NCBI RefSeq assembly: GCF_001224225.1
Contig: NZ_CUEE01000004.1
Location: forward strand, 186,001 to 250,000
Reading direction: 5' to 3'
DNA: 64,000 nt
DNA from: Staphylococcus borealis
Lineage (GTDB): Bacteria; Bacillota; Bacilli; Staphylococcales; Staphylococcaceae
The notes beneath the pieces were generated by a model that was given only the letters and a program-made list of their open reading frames with translations, had not been told where the DNA came from and did not search any database. Below, in pieces: positions 47,468 through 58,995 of the stretch. How positions within the stretch are numbered: position 1 is the first letter of the stretch; every line of letters starts with the position of its first letter. The position numbers and the translations under genes are program-made.

Positions 47468-49348
47468 TTATTGCTCTTTTAGTTCTTCTAATTCACTCCA
47501 TCTCGTGATGTCTGTTTCATATGTTAGCTCTAATTGTTCTTTCTCTTCATTTAATGCTTTGATTTTGGCATAATCAGCACTAGCCGCAATCATCTCTTCA
47601 TCGATTTCTTCTAAACGTGTTTCTGTTTGATCAATACGTTCCATCAATGACTCATATTCACGTTTTTCTTTATATGATAAGCCGGATTTTTTTCGAACAG
47701 TTGTCTTTTGTTTCGCCTGTTGCGCTTGTTTCTCTAATGTCGCAATTTTATCTTGCTCTTTCTTGTATGCCTCATAATCTTCAAACGTTCCTACGATACG
47801 TTCCATTTTCCCATCATGAATATACCAATATGCTTGAGCAACTTTATTTAAGAAGTAACGATCATGACTCACAGTGATAACTGAACCACCAAACGTACTA
47901 ATGTAATCTTCCAAAATGGTTAATGTTTCAGTATCAAGATCGTTCGTTGGCTCATCCAACAATAATACATTAGGTTGATGTACGAGCAAACGTAGTAAAT
48001 ATAAACGCTTTTGTTCTCCACCCGATAATTTGTAAATCTTTTTACCATGCGTTGCACTTGGGAATAAGAAGCGTTCAAGTAATTGTGTTACAGAAATGGA
48101 TGTGCCATCCTTTTCTTTAGCCACTTCACTCTCTTCTCTCAAGTAATCAATCATACGTATGTCTCTATCTAACGTTTCTTCTGTTTGTTTGAAGTAGGCT
48201 ACTTTTACAGTCTGACCAATTTTAAGCGTGCCTGTATAATCATTATCTTCTCCACTTAAAATATTTAATAATGTCGTTTTACCAGCACCATTCGGACCAA
48301 CAATACCAATACGCTGACCGCTTTGAATGATTTCTGTAATATCTTCAAACAACGTTTTACCATTCATTTGTTTAGATACGTGTTCCAGTTCATACACTTG
48401 CTTACCTAATCTTGAATATGCCAAGTTAAGTTGACCCTTATCTTGAACATGATGGCCTTGAACTTCTGATTCCAAATCATTAAAACGATTGATGCGTGCT
48501 TGTTGTTTTGTCGTTCTTGCCTTAGCACCAGCTCTCATCCACGCTAATTCCTGTTTATATAAAGCCTTTTGTTTGTCTTGTTGCTTTTGTTCGATCAATT
48601 CATTTTCAGCTCGCATTGCGATGTAATCTTCATAATTACCCGGATACGATTTTAATTTACCTCGATCCAGCTCAATGATTCTACTCGCGATTTCATTTAA
48701 AAAGTAACGATCATGCGTTACAAATAAAACAGTATGAGGGTATTGTTTGATGTAATTGATTAGCCATGTAATGGATTCAAAATCAAGATGGTTCGTTGGC
48801 TCGTCTAGTAATAATAAATCAGGTTGTTCTATTAACGTCTTAGCTAGTACGACTCGTTTTTGTTGGCCACCAGACAGCTCACTTATCTTTTTAGTCGTAT
48901 CGTGAATACCTAGTTTAGATAAGATTGTTTTGATTTCTGCATTATAATCCCACGCATGATGTCGATCCATAGCTTCTTGCGCTTCCATCATTTTTTGAAA
49001 ATGCGTATCATCCTGGTGTTGTGTATAATTTGTTACGGCTTCTTCATAAGCTTTAATAATTCGAAGTGTTGTTGTATCAGAGCTAAGTACAGCTTGGAAG
49101 ACCGTCATAGTGCCATCTAAATCTTGTTTTTGAGAAGAATAACGTATACGATATTGATTAGGATGTGTAATATCAGCTGTAAAATCATCGTCTAGATTGC
49201 CAATCACTTTAAGTAATGTACTTTTACCAGTACCATTAATTCCTACTAGTCCTATTTTTTCATGTTCAGAAATAGATAGGTTTAAATCATCGAAAATGAT
49301 TTTATCCGCATATGATTTATTTAAATGTTCTATTTTATACGCTTCCAT
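47468..49348 (-). CDS. ABC-F ATPase, Uup type
   Basis: 626-aa protein with two ABC domains and no membrane segments. Walker A motifs GLVGINGTGKSTLLKVIG (~34-51) and GIVGPNGAGKTTLLNIL (~345), signatures KISELSGGQQKRVVLAK and KIYKLSGGEQKRLYLLR, and a C-terminal coiled coil (~555-620) like Uup. Uup-type proteins act on ribosomes or branched DNA. No features of antibiotic-target-protection subfamilies (such as an extended Vga/Lsa linker) are obvious. ATG after AAGGAAGTAGAAGC. Pairing with recQ hints at a DNA or translation maintenance role. Confidence 0.9.
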   Translation of the reverse strand: MEAYKIEHLNKSYADKIIFDDLNLSISEHEKIGLVGINGTGKSTLLKVIGNLDDDFTADITHPNQYRIRYSSQKQDLDGTMTVFQAVLSSDTTTLRIIKAYEEAVTNYTQHQDDTHFQKMMEAQEAMDRHHAWDYNAEIKTILSKLGIHDTTKKISELSGGQQKRVVLAKTLIEQPDLLLLDEPTNHLDFESITWLINYIKQYPHTVLFVTHDRYFLNEIASRIIELDRGKLKSYPGNYEDYIAMRAENELIEQKQQDKQKALYKQELAWMRAGAKARTTKQQARINRFNDLESEVQGHHVQDKGQLNLAYSRLGKQVYELEHVSKQMNGKTLFEDITEIIQSGQRIGIVGPNGAGKTTLLNILSGEDNDYTGTLKIGQTVKVAYFKQTEETLDRDIRMIDYLREESEVAKEKDGTSISVTQLLERFLFPSATHGKKIYKLSGGEQKRLYLLRLLVHQPNVLLLDEPTNDLDTETLTILEDYISTFGGSVITVSHDRYFLNKVAQAYWYIHDGKMERIVGTFEDYEAYKKEQDKIATLEKQAQQAKQKTTVRKKSGLSYKEKREYESLMERIDQTETRLEEIDEEMIAASADYAKIKALNEEKEQLELTYETDITRWSELEELKEQ

Positions 49349-49468
49349 GCTTCTACTTCCTTTTCCAAATCGAAATATCGAATTTTTAAATATTTTTTTG
49401 ATAAGCTTAAATCAGTTCTATATATTATACACCTTTTTAAGGTTAAATGATACAAGGAGACAAGAGTT

Positions 49469-50287
49469 ATGATTGACTTTTTCGAAAGTTTACCGCCCTA
49501 TTTACAGGCACTTATAGCCGGTATTATTACGTGGCTACTCACTGCATTGGGTGCGGCTGCTGTGTTTGTATTCAAATCCGTTAATGAACGCATATTAACT
49601 TCAATGCAGGGCTTTGCTGCTGGGATTATGATTGCCGCTAGTTTCTGGTCATTATTACAACCTTCAATTGAATATGGTAAAGATGGTAGTTTACCTGCCT
49701 GGTTACCTGCTGCAATTGGTTTTTTATTTGGTGGCATCTTCATACGTGCCCTCGATTCAGTTATCCCCCATTTACACCAAAGAATTGGAGATAAAAGTCA
49801 ATACCGCGAAGGTGTAAAAACGTCATTAAGTAAGAATACACTCTTAGTACTTGCCATTACGTTACATAATATTCCAGAAGGTCTATCAATCGGTGTTGCT
49901 TTTGGTGGTATCGCGACTGGTAATAGTCAAGCAACATTTCTAGGTGCTTTGGGCTTAGCAATAGGGATTGGGATTCAAAATATTCCAGAAGGTGCGGCAT
50001 TATCTATGCCAATCAGAGCTGCTGGCGCATCTCGTTGGAAAGCCTTTAATTACGGCCAAGCTTCTGCCATTGTTGAACCCATTTTTGCTACGATTGGTGC
50101 GGCGTTAATATTAGTGATTACGCCTGTGTTACCATATGCTTTAGCTTTTGCAGCTGGCGCTATGATATTCGTTGTTGTCGAAGAGCTCATACCTGACTCA
50201 CAATCTGGTAATAATACAGATTTGGCAACATTAAGTTTAATGTTAGGCTTTACTATTATGATGATTTTAGACGTTGCGCTTGGCTAA
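49469..50287 (+). CDS. ZIP-family metal transporter
   Basis: 272-aa membrane protein with eight helices of the ZIP/GufA family. Metal-binding helix motifs HNIPEGLSIGVAFGG near 128 and IQNIPEGAALSMP near 170 are intact; a His-containing loop SVIPHLHQRIGD lies near 100. It likely imports zinc or other divalent metals, as E. coli ZupT. ATG after AAGGAGACAAGAGTT. Divergent from the ABC-F gene. No Zur box was recognised in the short promoter. Confidence 0.9.
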   Translation: MIDFFESLPPYLQALIAGIITWLLTALGAAAVFVFKSVNERILTSMQGFAAGIMIAASFWSLLQPSIEYGKDGSLPAWLPAAIGFLFGGIFIRALDSVIPHLHQRIGDKSQYREGVKTSLSKNTLLVLAITLHNIPEGLSIGVAFGGIATGNSQATFLGALGLAIGIGIQNIPEGAALSMPIRAAGASRWKAFNYGQASAIVEPIFATIGAALILVITPVLPYALAFAAGAMIFVVVEELIPDSQSGNNTDLATLSLMLGFTIMMILDVALG

Positions 50288-50427
50288 TTGATGTAAATAG
50301 CATAAATATTTAAATTATATTGTTCTATATTTTGTTAATACCACTACTGATAATGGGTATCTAAATTATGTAGTATGTTACAAATTAATCATGAAACAAC
50401 GTCTAGAAAGTTAAATTTTAGACAAAG

Positions 50428-50705
50428 GGAGTGGGGACAGAATTCTTTTTGAATTCGTCGTCCACTCCCAGCTTGCTTTGCTTGTAGATTTTCATGTTGA
50501 AATTCTCTTTGCTGGGGCCCCAACCCCAACTTGCTTAGCTTGTAAAATCACTTTCGTGATTTTTTGTGTTGGGGCCCCAACACAGAGAAACTGAGTTAAT
50601 CAGTTTCTACAAGCAAAGCACGTTAGGCAAGCAAGCAACAATTCGGAGTATTGTAAATAAAGAAGCCAGTAAATGAATTTGTTAAAACGCATTTACTGGC
50701 TTCTT
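50428..50705. repeat. STAR-type intergenic repeat with terminator cassette, ltaS side
   Basis: Consists of a GGGAGTGGGGACAGAATTC / GAATTC...CCACTCCC hairpin (~50428-50469), a block with two GGGGCCCCAA elements, one in the exact STAR consensus context TGTGTTGGGGCCCC, then the CAAGCAAAGCACGTT block also found at 30259 onward, and a perfect 16-base hairpin AAGAAGCCAGTAAATG / CATTTACTGGCTTCTT (50660-50675 and 50690-50705). The last ends both ZIP-side and ltaS transcripts. Confidence 0.88.
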
Positions 50706-50736
50706 ACTTTTACATTAAAACCAGACACTGTTTCAA

Positions 50737-53211
<2,475 letters not shown>

Positions 53212-54216
53212 TTATTTCATCATTTCTAATTGCATTCTGTATTCAATTCCGTGAAATAGTTGATTCATCCAATTACTAAATTTCACAACATTCTTTTCAG
53301 CAGTTTCTATATCAATAAATTGGAACTTCAAACGTGAGCCTTGTGGCTTCTGAGCAAGCTTAGTTAAATGGTAGCTTGCAATTGTACCAATTTGAGGATA
53401 ACTTCCGATTGTATAATGATCATTTAATAAGATGATAGGTGTACCATCTCGCTTAACTTGAATCGTTCCCCTTTTAACTGATTGATGTGCTGGCATATCG
53501 TCGTAATATGCTTTGATCTTCTCACCATCTAGTAACATACCAACACGATTTGATTTATTCGTCACTTTATATTCTCCTCTAATAAAGTGAGATTGCGTTT
53601 CTTTATCAAAATCTTCTGTCCCTTTGTTGGCAATAACATGAAACACATCAGAAACATAGTTAAATGACAGTGCATAACCGTCTATACCCCAATCAGTGGT
53701 ACGTTTTTCTTTTAAATTTTCAAATAACTTTTGATGACGTTCTGTATAGTGTCGTTTCATTTCTACTTCATCGCCATTTTCAAGTTTACGTCCGTGATAA
53801 CCGCCGATTTTAACATTTAAATCTGTTGACGTTGATCCTAGCCAATCATCTAATTTGAATCCGCCACCGATTGCAAGATACACACGTGACGTTTTATTTG
53901 TTTCTTTAAAAGACAGGACGTCTCCTTTATCTAAAAGGTATAATTTATACGGTTTTACTTGCATAGTTTGCGTGTAAGCTTCAAAGTTATGACCTGTTAA
54001 AGCAATTAATGTAGGCTCAGTAAATCGAATTTTAGCCATAATGTGTGTCATTTCAAGCGTTGCTTCATTTTTATTATTAGCAACTAAACGATTTGCGATT
54101 TCATGACCTAGTGTGTCTAACGCACCACACGGAATAACACCTGCATATTCATATCCATGACGTCCAAAATCTTGAAAGCTACTAAACAATCCGGCTTTTT
54201 CTATTATGATTGACAT
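53212..54216 (-). CDS. pxpC: PxpC (KipA-like), 5-oxoprolinase subunit C
   Basis: 334-aa biotin-dependent carboxyltransferase-like protein (AHS2/KipA family). N-terminal signature KAGLFSSFQDFGRHGYEYAG near 7-26; later LAIGGGFKLDDWLGSTSTD near 115 and ILLNDHYTIGSYPQIGTIAS near 260. With PxpA and PxpB it forms ATP-dependent 5-oxoprolinase; the older name KipA refers to its link to sporulation kinase control in Bacillus. It overlaps pxpB by 13 bases. PxpA is not in the window. Confidence 0.9.
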   Translation of the reverse strand: MSIIIEKAGLFSSFQDFGRHGYEYAGVIPCGALDTLGHEIANRLVANNKNEATLEMTHIMAKIRFTEPTLIALTGHNFEAYTQTMQVKPYKLYLLDKGDVLSFKETNKTSRVYLAIGGGFKLDDWLGSTSTDLNVKIGGYHGRKLENGDEVEMKRHYTERHQKLFENLKEKRTTDWGIDGYALSFNYVSDVFHVIANKGTEDFDKETQSHFIRGEYKVTNKSNRVGMLLDGEKIKAYYDDMPAHQSVKRGTIQVKRDGTPIILLNDHYTIGSYPQIGTIASYHLTKLAQKPQGSRLKFQFIDIETAEKNVVKFSNWMNQLFHGIEYRMQLEMMK

Positions 54217-54920
54217 GGTTTAAATTCTCCTAATTCAATATCTTTACGTTTCTGTGGTTTAAAAATAACATTGTCTCCTAATTTTAACAGTGTAAAATCA
54301 TCTTTTTCAGGAGTGAATAATGTCATTGGCGTGTACCCTATCACTAACCAATCGTTGTAGGTATCAGTTGTTACGATGCCGCACTTTTTCCCTTCAATAA
54401 TAACTGAACCTGCAGTGACAAGCTTCTTCTTTTTACTCGTATGATTAACGTACAATGCTTCATTCATTCCAGTTAAATATGGGAAACCAGGTGCATAGCC
54501 CATCATAGACACAAAATACGGTTTATCAGAATGTAATTGAACAAATTCATCTTGAGTTAACTTGTAATACTTTAATAAATCCGGTAAGTCTGGACCAAAC
54601 TCGTCACCATAAATAATAGGAATTTCATAGGTCGTGCTTTCATCTTTACACGTTTCTAATTGTTTTAATTCTTCTTGTATTGAAGTGACTAATGCCTTCA
54701 TATATTGAAAAGGTGAAGCAATATTATGATGTTTAATCATATCTCGAGCATCATAGCAAATCATCATATCTGATTCAGTAGGCACAATTTCTGTGATAAA
54801 TGGTAATGCTTTCTTTAATAAATGATAACGTACTGCGATTAATTCAGTTGTTACATTTTTAGATACATCCTTTTCAACCGCAATTACAATTGCTTGATCT
54901 CCTTGACTATAAATCTTCAT
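54204..54920 (-). CDS. pxpB: PxpB (KipI-like), 5-oxoprolinase subunit B
   Basis: 238-aa AHS1/KipI family protein. Family features: MMICYDARDM near 48, YGDEFGPDLPDLL near 99, the signature MMGYAPGFPYLTGMNEALYV near 134-152, and IVTTDTYNDWLVIGYTP near 180. It partners PxpC. The start ATG follows GAGGTGGCGTT. A 68-aa membrane protein gene lies 24 bases upstream on the same strand; the pab genes lie further upstream, all in one direction. Confidence 0.9.
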   Translation of the reverse strand: MKIYSQGDQAIVIAVEKDVSKNVTTELIAVRYHLLKKALPFITEIVPTESDMMICYDARDMIKHHNIASPFQYMKALVTSIQEELKQLETCKDESTTYEIPIIYGDEFGPDLPDLLKYYKLTQDEFVQLHSDKPYFVSMMGYAPGFPYLTGMNEALYVNHTSKKKKLVTAGSVIIEGKKCGIVTTDTYNDWLVIGYTPMTLFTPEKDDFTLLKLGDNVIFKPQKRKDIELGEFKPCQS

Positions 54921-54944
54921 AACGCCACCTCAAAGTAATCATAT

Positions 54945-55151
54945 TTAGTGATGATAAAATATATTTAGAAATTCCACCACATAGGGCATGATTGATTTAA
55001 TTAACAAATAAACGAATACACATTGAATTAAAACGGTAACGGTTGCAACGACACGTGCCTTAATGAGTGCATTATTTTTTAAATATCGATCTGCTAAATA
55101 TTTACTTACCACATTTAAAATCACAATTATTGCAACCCATAATATAGTCAT
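54945..55151 (-). CDS. Small membrane protein, unknown function
   Basis: 68 aa with two membrane segments (residues 1-15 and ~35-60) joined by a basic loop ADRYLKNNALIKARVV. I do not recognise a family. ATG follows CGGAGTGAGCT, a usable ribosome binding site. It lies between pabC and pxpB on the same strand, with short spacers (57 and 24 bases), so it is probably translated. Function open. Confidence 0.65.
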   Translation of the reverse strand: MTILWVAIIVILNVVSKYLADRYLKNNALIKARVVATVTVLIQCVFVYLLIKSIMPYVVEFLNIFYHH

Positions 55152-55208
55152 AGCTCACTCCGTTAGTTCATTGTTATCAATCAATTCGCATATACTTCCC
55201 ATATTATT

Positions 55209-55817
55209 TTATAGATAAATAGATACATCGGCAACCTCTCGTAAACTATTTAATAAATAGATACGAATCTGTTGTTTCTGTATTTTGTCGATGAGTTCTG
55301 ATTTAGTATAGTCTTTAATAACCAGTTTGCCTTGGTCCAAAAGGCTTTGACGCATACATCCTAATAAAAAATCATGATCATACCTTGGTGTATAACACAC
55401 ACCAGCTTCTTCTATCATGATATTACCAATATCAAACTCCAGAATTTTACCAGTTTCATCATACAATAATACTAAATCTGTCTCATGATTGTGTGCTAAG
55501 TGTTGTCGTTGTGATGTCTTATTAATAACGTATTGGTCATTGCAATTCGACTGTGCTTGTTTAAATTTAGCCGTAAATAATGTTTTAGAAGGTAGGGGCT
55601 TAATCATATGGTCTATTTGGCCGGATTTATCGATTTCTATTTTCAGTCTATAGATTCCTTTGGGATGATGACTTATAACCTCATTGACGCGTTGCATCCA
55701 GACCTCTTTTGAAAATGAATACCCTAATCGATCGCATGACTGTTGCACTCGTGTCATATGATATTGAAGTCTAGGAATCTTACCATTATCGAGGCGCATC
55801 GTTTCAAACAATTTCAT
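55209..55817 (-). CDS. pabC: Aminodeoxychorismate lyase-like class IV PLP protein
   Basis: 202-aa short member of the branched-chain aminotransferase/PabC fold. YRLKIEIDKSGQ near 77-88 supplies the likely PLP Lys region; TSQRQHLAHNHETDLVLLYDETG near 102-124 (in part: HNHETDLVLLYDETGKILE) and GNIMIEEAGVCYTP near 131 are the PLP-binding core. It would release pyruvate from aminodeoxychorismate to give p-aminobenzoate. About 70 residues shorter than E. coli PabC, as in staphylococci. One base separates it from pabB; folate pathway operon. Confidence 0.88.
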   Translation of the reverse strand: MKLFETMRLDNGKIPRLQYHMTRVQQSCDRLGYSFSKEVWMQRVNEVISHHPKGIYRLKIEIDKSGQIDHMIKPLPSKTLFTAKFKQAQSNCNDQYVINKTSQRQHLAHNHETDLVLLYDETGKILEFDIGNIMIEEAGVCYTPRYDHDFLLGCMRQSLLDQGKLVIKDYTKSELIDKIQKQQIRIYLLNSLREVADVSIYL

Positions 55818-56963
55818 CTATAGCATCTCCAATATTTTTGTTTTATCTCGAAACTCTTGAACTTCTTTTTCGGGTACCGAATCAATCGTAATCCCTGCAC
55901 CTACACCATAGTGAACTTGATCATTTCGATACTCAAGCGTACGAATAGGTATATTAAATATCATTTTATCATCCGGACATAATAAACCGATTGTGCCACA
56001 ATAAATATATCTTGGATGTGGCTCGAGCGCTTTAATATACGCCATCGTATTGCGCTTTGGTGCCCCTGTAATGGAACCACAAGGGAATAATGCTTTTAAA
56101 ATATCCGTGAGACGCACGTCATCTTGCAAGTGACCTGTAACCATACTCGTCATTTGATAAACGGTCTTATAGGTTTCAATAAAAAATGGCTTGTTTACGT
56201 GGATCGTTCCAGGTTTACAAATTCTGGAAATGTCATTGCGCAATAAATCGACAATCATAACATTTTCAGCACGATCTTTAAGTGAATGCTTCAATGTGTC
56301 ATAATTCTTTAAATCTTCATCGTCGTCATTGCTACGTGGCATAGTACCTTTCATTGGTTTACTTACAACTACATTTTTATGATGATTAAATTCACCTTTT
56401 TGGAAGAATAATTCAGGAGAAATAGAAGCAACTTTAACCTCTTCTACATCTAGTAAAGCAGTGTAACCACCATTATTCGTTTGTGTTAAATAATAATATA
56501 AATCAGCTATCGGATAATATACATCACTCACTAAACGTGTTGTATAGTTCACTTGATACGTTTCGCCTTCAATAATTGCATCCTGAACGTGTTTAATTTT
56601 GTCTTCCATTTGTGCATCACTCTCCATGAATCGAAAGTGATGTTTAGGGATGTACTGTTGACTTGGTTGTTCAGGTGACGTCTCAGCCATACTCGGACTA
56701 AAACTATATGCTAATGCTACGATTTGATGTGCTTCCAATTCATGTGTTGCCATATGGTGATTAAAATAACTTGCCGCTTCATATGGCAGATACAGTGCCA
56801 CATACCGTCCTTGTGCTTGCTCAGCCTGCGCAAATTGAATAACTTTACCGACCTCTTCCAGTGTATATGCCACCATTTTTGAGACGTACGCGTTAAAGCG
56901 CACTGCTACCGTTTCAAAATGATCAGGCGTTGTATAGTAACGATAATTAAACGTGATGTCCAT
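55818..56963 (-). CDS. pabB: Aminodeoxychorismate synthase component I
   Basis: 381-aa chorismate-binding enzyme. Core motifs: YQVNYTTRLVSDVYYPIADL near 139, SKPMKGTMPR near 200, ENVMIVDLLRNDISRIC near 226, and CGSITGAPKRNTMAYIKALE near 290. The PIKGT-type motif reads PMKGT. Compared with full PabB/TrpE (~460 aa), the N-terminal domain is shortened. With PabA it makes 4-amino-4-deoxychorismate for folate. Starts 3 bases beyond the pabA stop. Confidence 0.93.
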   Translation of the reverse strand: MDITFNYRYYTTPDHFETVAVRFNAYVSKMVAYTLEEVGKVIQFAQAEQAQGRYVALYLPYEAASYFNHHMATHELEAHQIVALAYSFSPSMAETSPEQPSQQYIPKHHFRFMESDAQMEDKIKHVQDAIIEGETYQVNYTTRLVSDVYYPIADLYYYLTQTNNGGYTALLDVEEVKVASISPELFFQKGEFNHHKNVVVSKPMKGTMPRSNDDDEDLKNYDTLKHSLKDRAENVMIVDLLRNDISRICKPGTIHVNKPFFIETYKTVYQMTSMVTGHLQDDVRLTDILKALFPCGSITGAPKRNTMAYIKALEPHPRYIYCGTIGLLCPDDKMIFNIPIRTLEYRNDQVHYGVGAGITIDSVPEKEVQEFRDKTKILEML

Positions 56964-56966
56964 AGT

Positions 56967-57542
56967 TTACGCGCCCACCTTTTCCAAAAATAATCGTATT
57001 TGCTCATGTCCGTATTCACTTAAAATCGATTCAGGGTGATACTGAACGCCAAATATAGGATAGTGTTTATGTTCAAACGCCATTAAAATCCCCTCATCAT
57101 TATGAGCGGAAATATTTAAAGACGCAGGAATATGTGTTTGATCCGCAATGAGTGAATGATAGCGCATTACCTTGAATGCTTGAGGAAGCCCTTTAAATAA
57201 TCCTGTTTCATTATGCGTTAATGGCGTTGTATGACCATGGACCGGCTTTGCGCCATGTACAATTGCGCCCCCATAATATTCGTACAGAAATTGAAAGCCT
57301 AAACAAACGCCTAATATAGGTACTTCCCCCTCAAACTGATTCATAATTTCCGATAAAATAGGATAATCACTCGGTTTACCCGGTCCTGGCGAGATAACAA
57401 TAGCCTCTACATTAGATGCCCTTATTTGCTCAACGGATACTTGATCCACTTCGTATACAACGATCTCATGCGCTGTCTGTGTCTTAAAATAATCTATCAA
57501 ATTATATGTAAATGAATCTTTATTATCTATAACTATAATCAT
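56967..57542 (-). CDS. pabA: Aminodeoxychorismate synthase component II (glutaminase)
   Basis: 191-aa class I glutamine amidotransferase. Oxyanion motif ISPGPGKPSDYP near 50, nucleophile Cys80 in ILGVCLGFQFLYEYYG, and the His-Glu pair in FGVQYHPESILSEYG near 166. First gene of a pabA-pabB-pabC operon. It could also serve anthranilate synthase. ATG after TTGGAGCGACATGC. The riboswitch region of queCDE lies on the opposite strand upstream. Confidence 0.94.
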   Translation of the reverse strand: MIIVIDNKDSFTYNLIDYFKTQTAHEIVVYEVDQVSVEQIRASNVEAIVISPGPGKPSDYPILSEIMNQFEGEVPILGVCLGFQFLYEYYGGAIVHGAKPVHGHTTPLTHNETGLFKGLPQAFKVMRYHSLIADQTHIPASLNISAHNDEGILMAFEHKHYPIFGVQYHPESILSEYGHEQIRLFLEKVGA

Positions 57543-57672
57543 GCATGTCGCTCCAACTCTATGTTAAATAACTTCATCTCTTACCTTATTATAAATATTA
57601 AACTTTTGAAAATGTAAGGGTTTACCTTTATATTGTACTAAATTATAACTTGATTTTAAGAAATGATTGTAT

Positions 57673-57688
57673 TACGCTAACTAGCGTA
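57673..57688 (+). promoter_or_regulatory. Perfect palindrome at the presumed queCDE promoter
   Basis: TACGCTA-AC-TAGCGTA: 7-base perfect arms with a two-base centre, directly before the riboswitch (57700). A TTGATT and an extended TG-n-TATTAC element around 57652-57675 could be the promoter, so the palindrome would sit at the transcription start. Candidate operator; no known regulator recognised. Confidence 0.35.
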
Positions 57689-57699
57689 CAAAAACTCAA

Positions 57700-57736
57700 A
57701 AGAGGTTCCTAGCTGAAACCCTCTATAAAAAACTAG
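57700..57736 (+). promoter_or_regulatory. preQ1-I riboswitch of queCDE
   Basis: Reads AGAGGTTCCTAGCTGAAACC followed by CTCTATAAAAAACTAG. This is the preQ1 class I aptamer: P1 stem AGAGG/CCTCT, loop with CTAGC, A-rich tail and 3' CTAG that makes the pseudoknot. It lies ahead of queCDE, the preQ0 synthesis operon, as in other Firmicutes. The terminator at 57801-57834 is the expression platform. Confidence 0.93.
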
Positions 57737-57800
57737 ACAATTTACGAAATATTTAGTTTGAAAGTTAATTTTCTTTTATATAACTGATTACAATGTTTCT

Positions 57801-57834
57801 AAGTCTATCTTTTTTATAGAGATAGACTTTTTTT
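57801..57834 (+). terminator. Expression-platform terminator of the preQ1 riboswitch
   Basis: AAGTCTATCT (57801-57810) and AGATAGACTT (57820-57829) with a T tail to 57834, 65 bases after the aptamer. The aptamer's 3' AAACTA (57730-57735) can pair instead with TAGTTT (57754-57759), a plausible alternative fold. The exact switching pairing is inference. Confidence 0.8.
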
Positions 57835-57902
57835 ATGTTCTCATGGCTAGGTTAGAGACGGCATAAAGTATCATTCTAATCTTTTCAAAAAGGAGAATAT
57901 TC

Positions 57903-58574
57903 ATGACAAATAAAGATTTAAATAAGGATAAAGCAATTGTAGTATTTAGCGGAGGGCAAGACAGTACGACGTGCTTATTTTACGCTAAAAAGCATTTTAA
58001 AGAGGTTGAACTTGTAACATTTAATTACGGTCAACGCCATGATACAGAAATTGAAGTTGCGACACGTATCGCTAAAGAACAAAACTTAAAACATCATATA
58101 TTAGATATGTCATTATTATCGCAATTAACTCCAAATGCCTTAACACAACATGATATGGACATTGAAACGGGCGAAGATGGGATTCCAAATACCTTTGTAC
58201 CAGCACGTAATTTATTATTCTTATCATTTGCTGGCGCATTAGCATATCAACGCAATGCTAAACATATCATTACAGGGGTGTGTGAAACAGACTTTTCTGG
58301 TTATCCAGATTGCCGTGATAGCTTTATTAAATCTATGAATGTAACACTTAGTTTATCTATGGATAAAGATTTCGTTATCCATACGCCTTTAATGTGGTTA
58401 GATAAATCACAAACTTGGGAACTTAGCGACAAATTAGGTGTGCTAGATTATATCCGATACAATACACTGACATGCTACAACGGCATTATTGGAGATGGTT
58501 GTGGCGAATGCCCTGCATGTCATTTACGCCAACGTGGCCTACAACACTATTTAGAAACTAAAGGAGCGAATTAA
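57903..58574 (+). CDS. queC: QueC, 7-cyano-7-deazaguanine synthase
   Basis: 223-aa PP-loop enzyme that turns carboxy-deazaguanine into preQ0. PP-loop [20 protein letters not shown] at ~11-30; [19 protein letters not shown] near 98; zinc-binding C-terminal cluster [20 protein letters not shown] near 194. ATG after AAAAGGAGAATATTC. First gene of queCDE, 1 base before queD; regulated by the riboswitch upstream. Confidence 0.97.
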   Translation: MTNKDLNKDKAIVVFSGGQDSTTCLFYAKKHFKEVELVTFNYGQRHDTEIEVATRIAKEQNLKHHILDMSLLSQLTPNALTQHDMDIETGEDGIPNTFVPARNLLFLSFAGALAYQRNAKHIITGVCETDFSGYPDCRDSFIKSMNVTLSLSMDKDFVIHTPLMWLDKSQTWELSDKLGVLDYIRYNTLTCYNGIIGDGCGECPACHLRQRGLQHYLETKGAN

Positions 58575-58575
58575 A

Positions 58576-58995
58576 ATGATGCAACAACTTTACCCAACTG
58601 TTAATCATCCCTATAGTTTTGAACTTAATAAAGATTTTAACTTTTCAGCGGCGCACTACATTCCAAGCGAAGATGCTGGTAAATGTATGAGAACACACGG
58701 GCATACTTATTTTGTCAATTTAACAATTGCTGGGGATCATTTGGACCACAATGGTTTCTTAATTAATTTCAGTGAATTAAAAAAATTAATCCATGATCAA
58801 TTTGACCACTATCTGTTAAATGACTTACCTCAATTTAAAGATAAAAGTCCTTCAACAGAGGTTGTGGCACAAACGATATATAAAATGGTACAAACACACC
58901 TCCAAAGCTACGATAATCACCCGCAATGTGTGCAAGTCTACTTACGTGAAACACCAACAAGTTATGTAGTATATCGTCCAAAGGAGTTTAAATAA
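58576..58995 (+). CDS. queD: QueD, 6-carboxy-tetrahydropterin synthase
   Basis: 139-aa PTPS-family enzyme. Zinc and catalytic residues: KDFNFSAAHYIPS near 19 (His), KCMRTHGHTYFVNL near 36 (Cys nucleophile and HxH), DHNGFLINFSELKK near 55, and LRETPTSYVVYRP near 123 (Glu). It converts dihydroneopterin triphosphate to CPH4 for QueE. The start codon lies 1 base after queC; it overlaps queE by 1 base. Confidence 0.95.
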   Translation: MMQQLYPTVNHPYSFELNKDFNFSAAHYIPSEDAGKCMRTHGHTYFVNLTIAGDHLDHNGFLINFSELKKLIHDQFDHYLLNDLPQFKDKSPSTEVVAQTIYKMVQTHLQSYDNHPQCVQVYLRETPTSYVVYRPKEFK

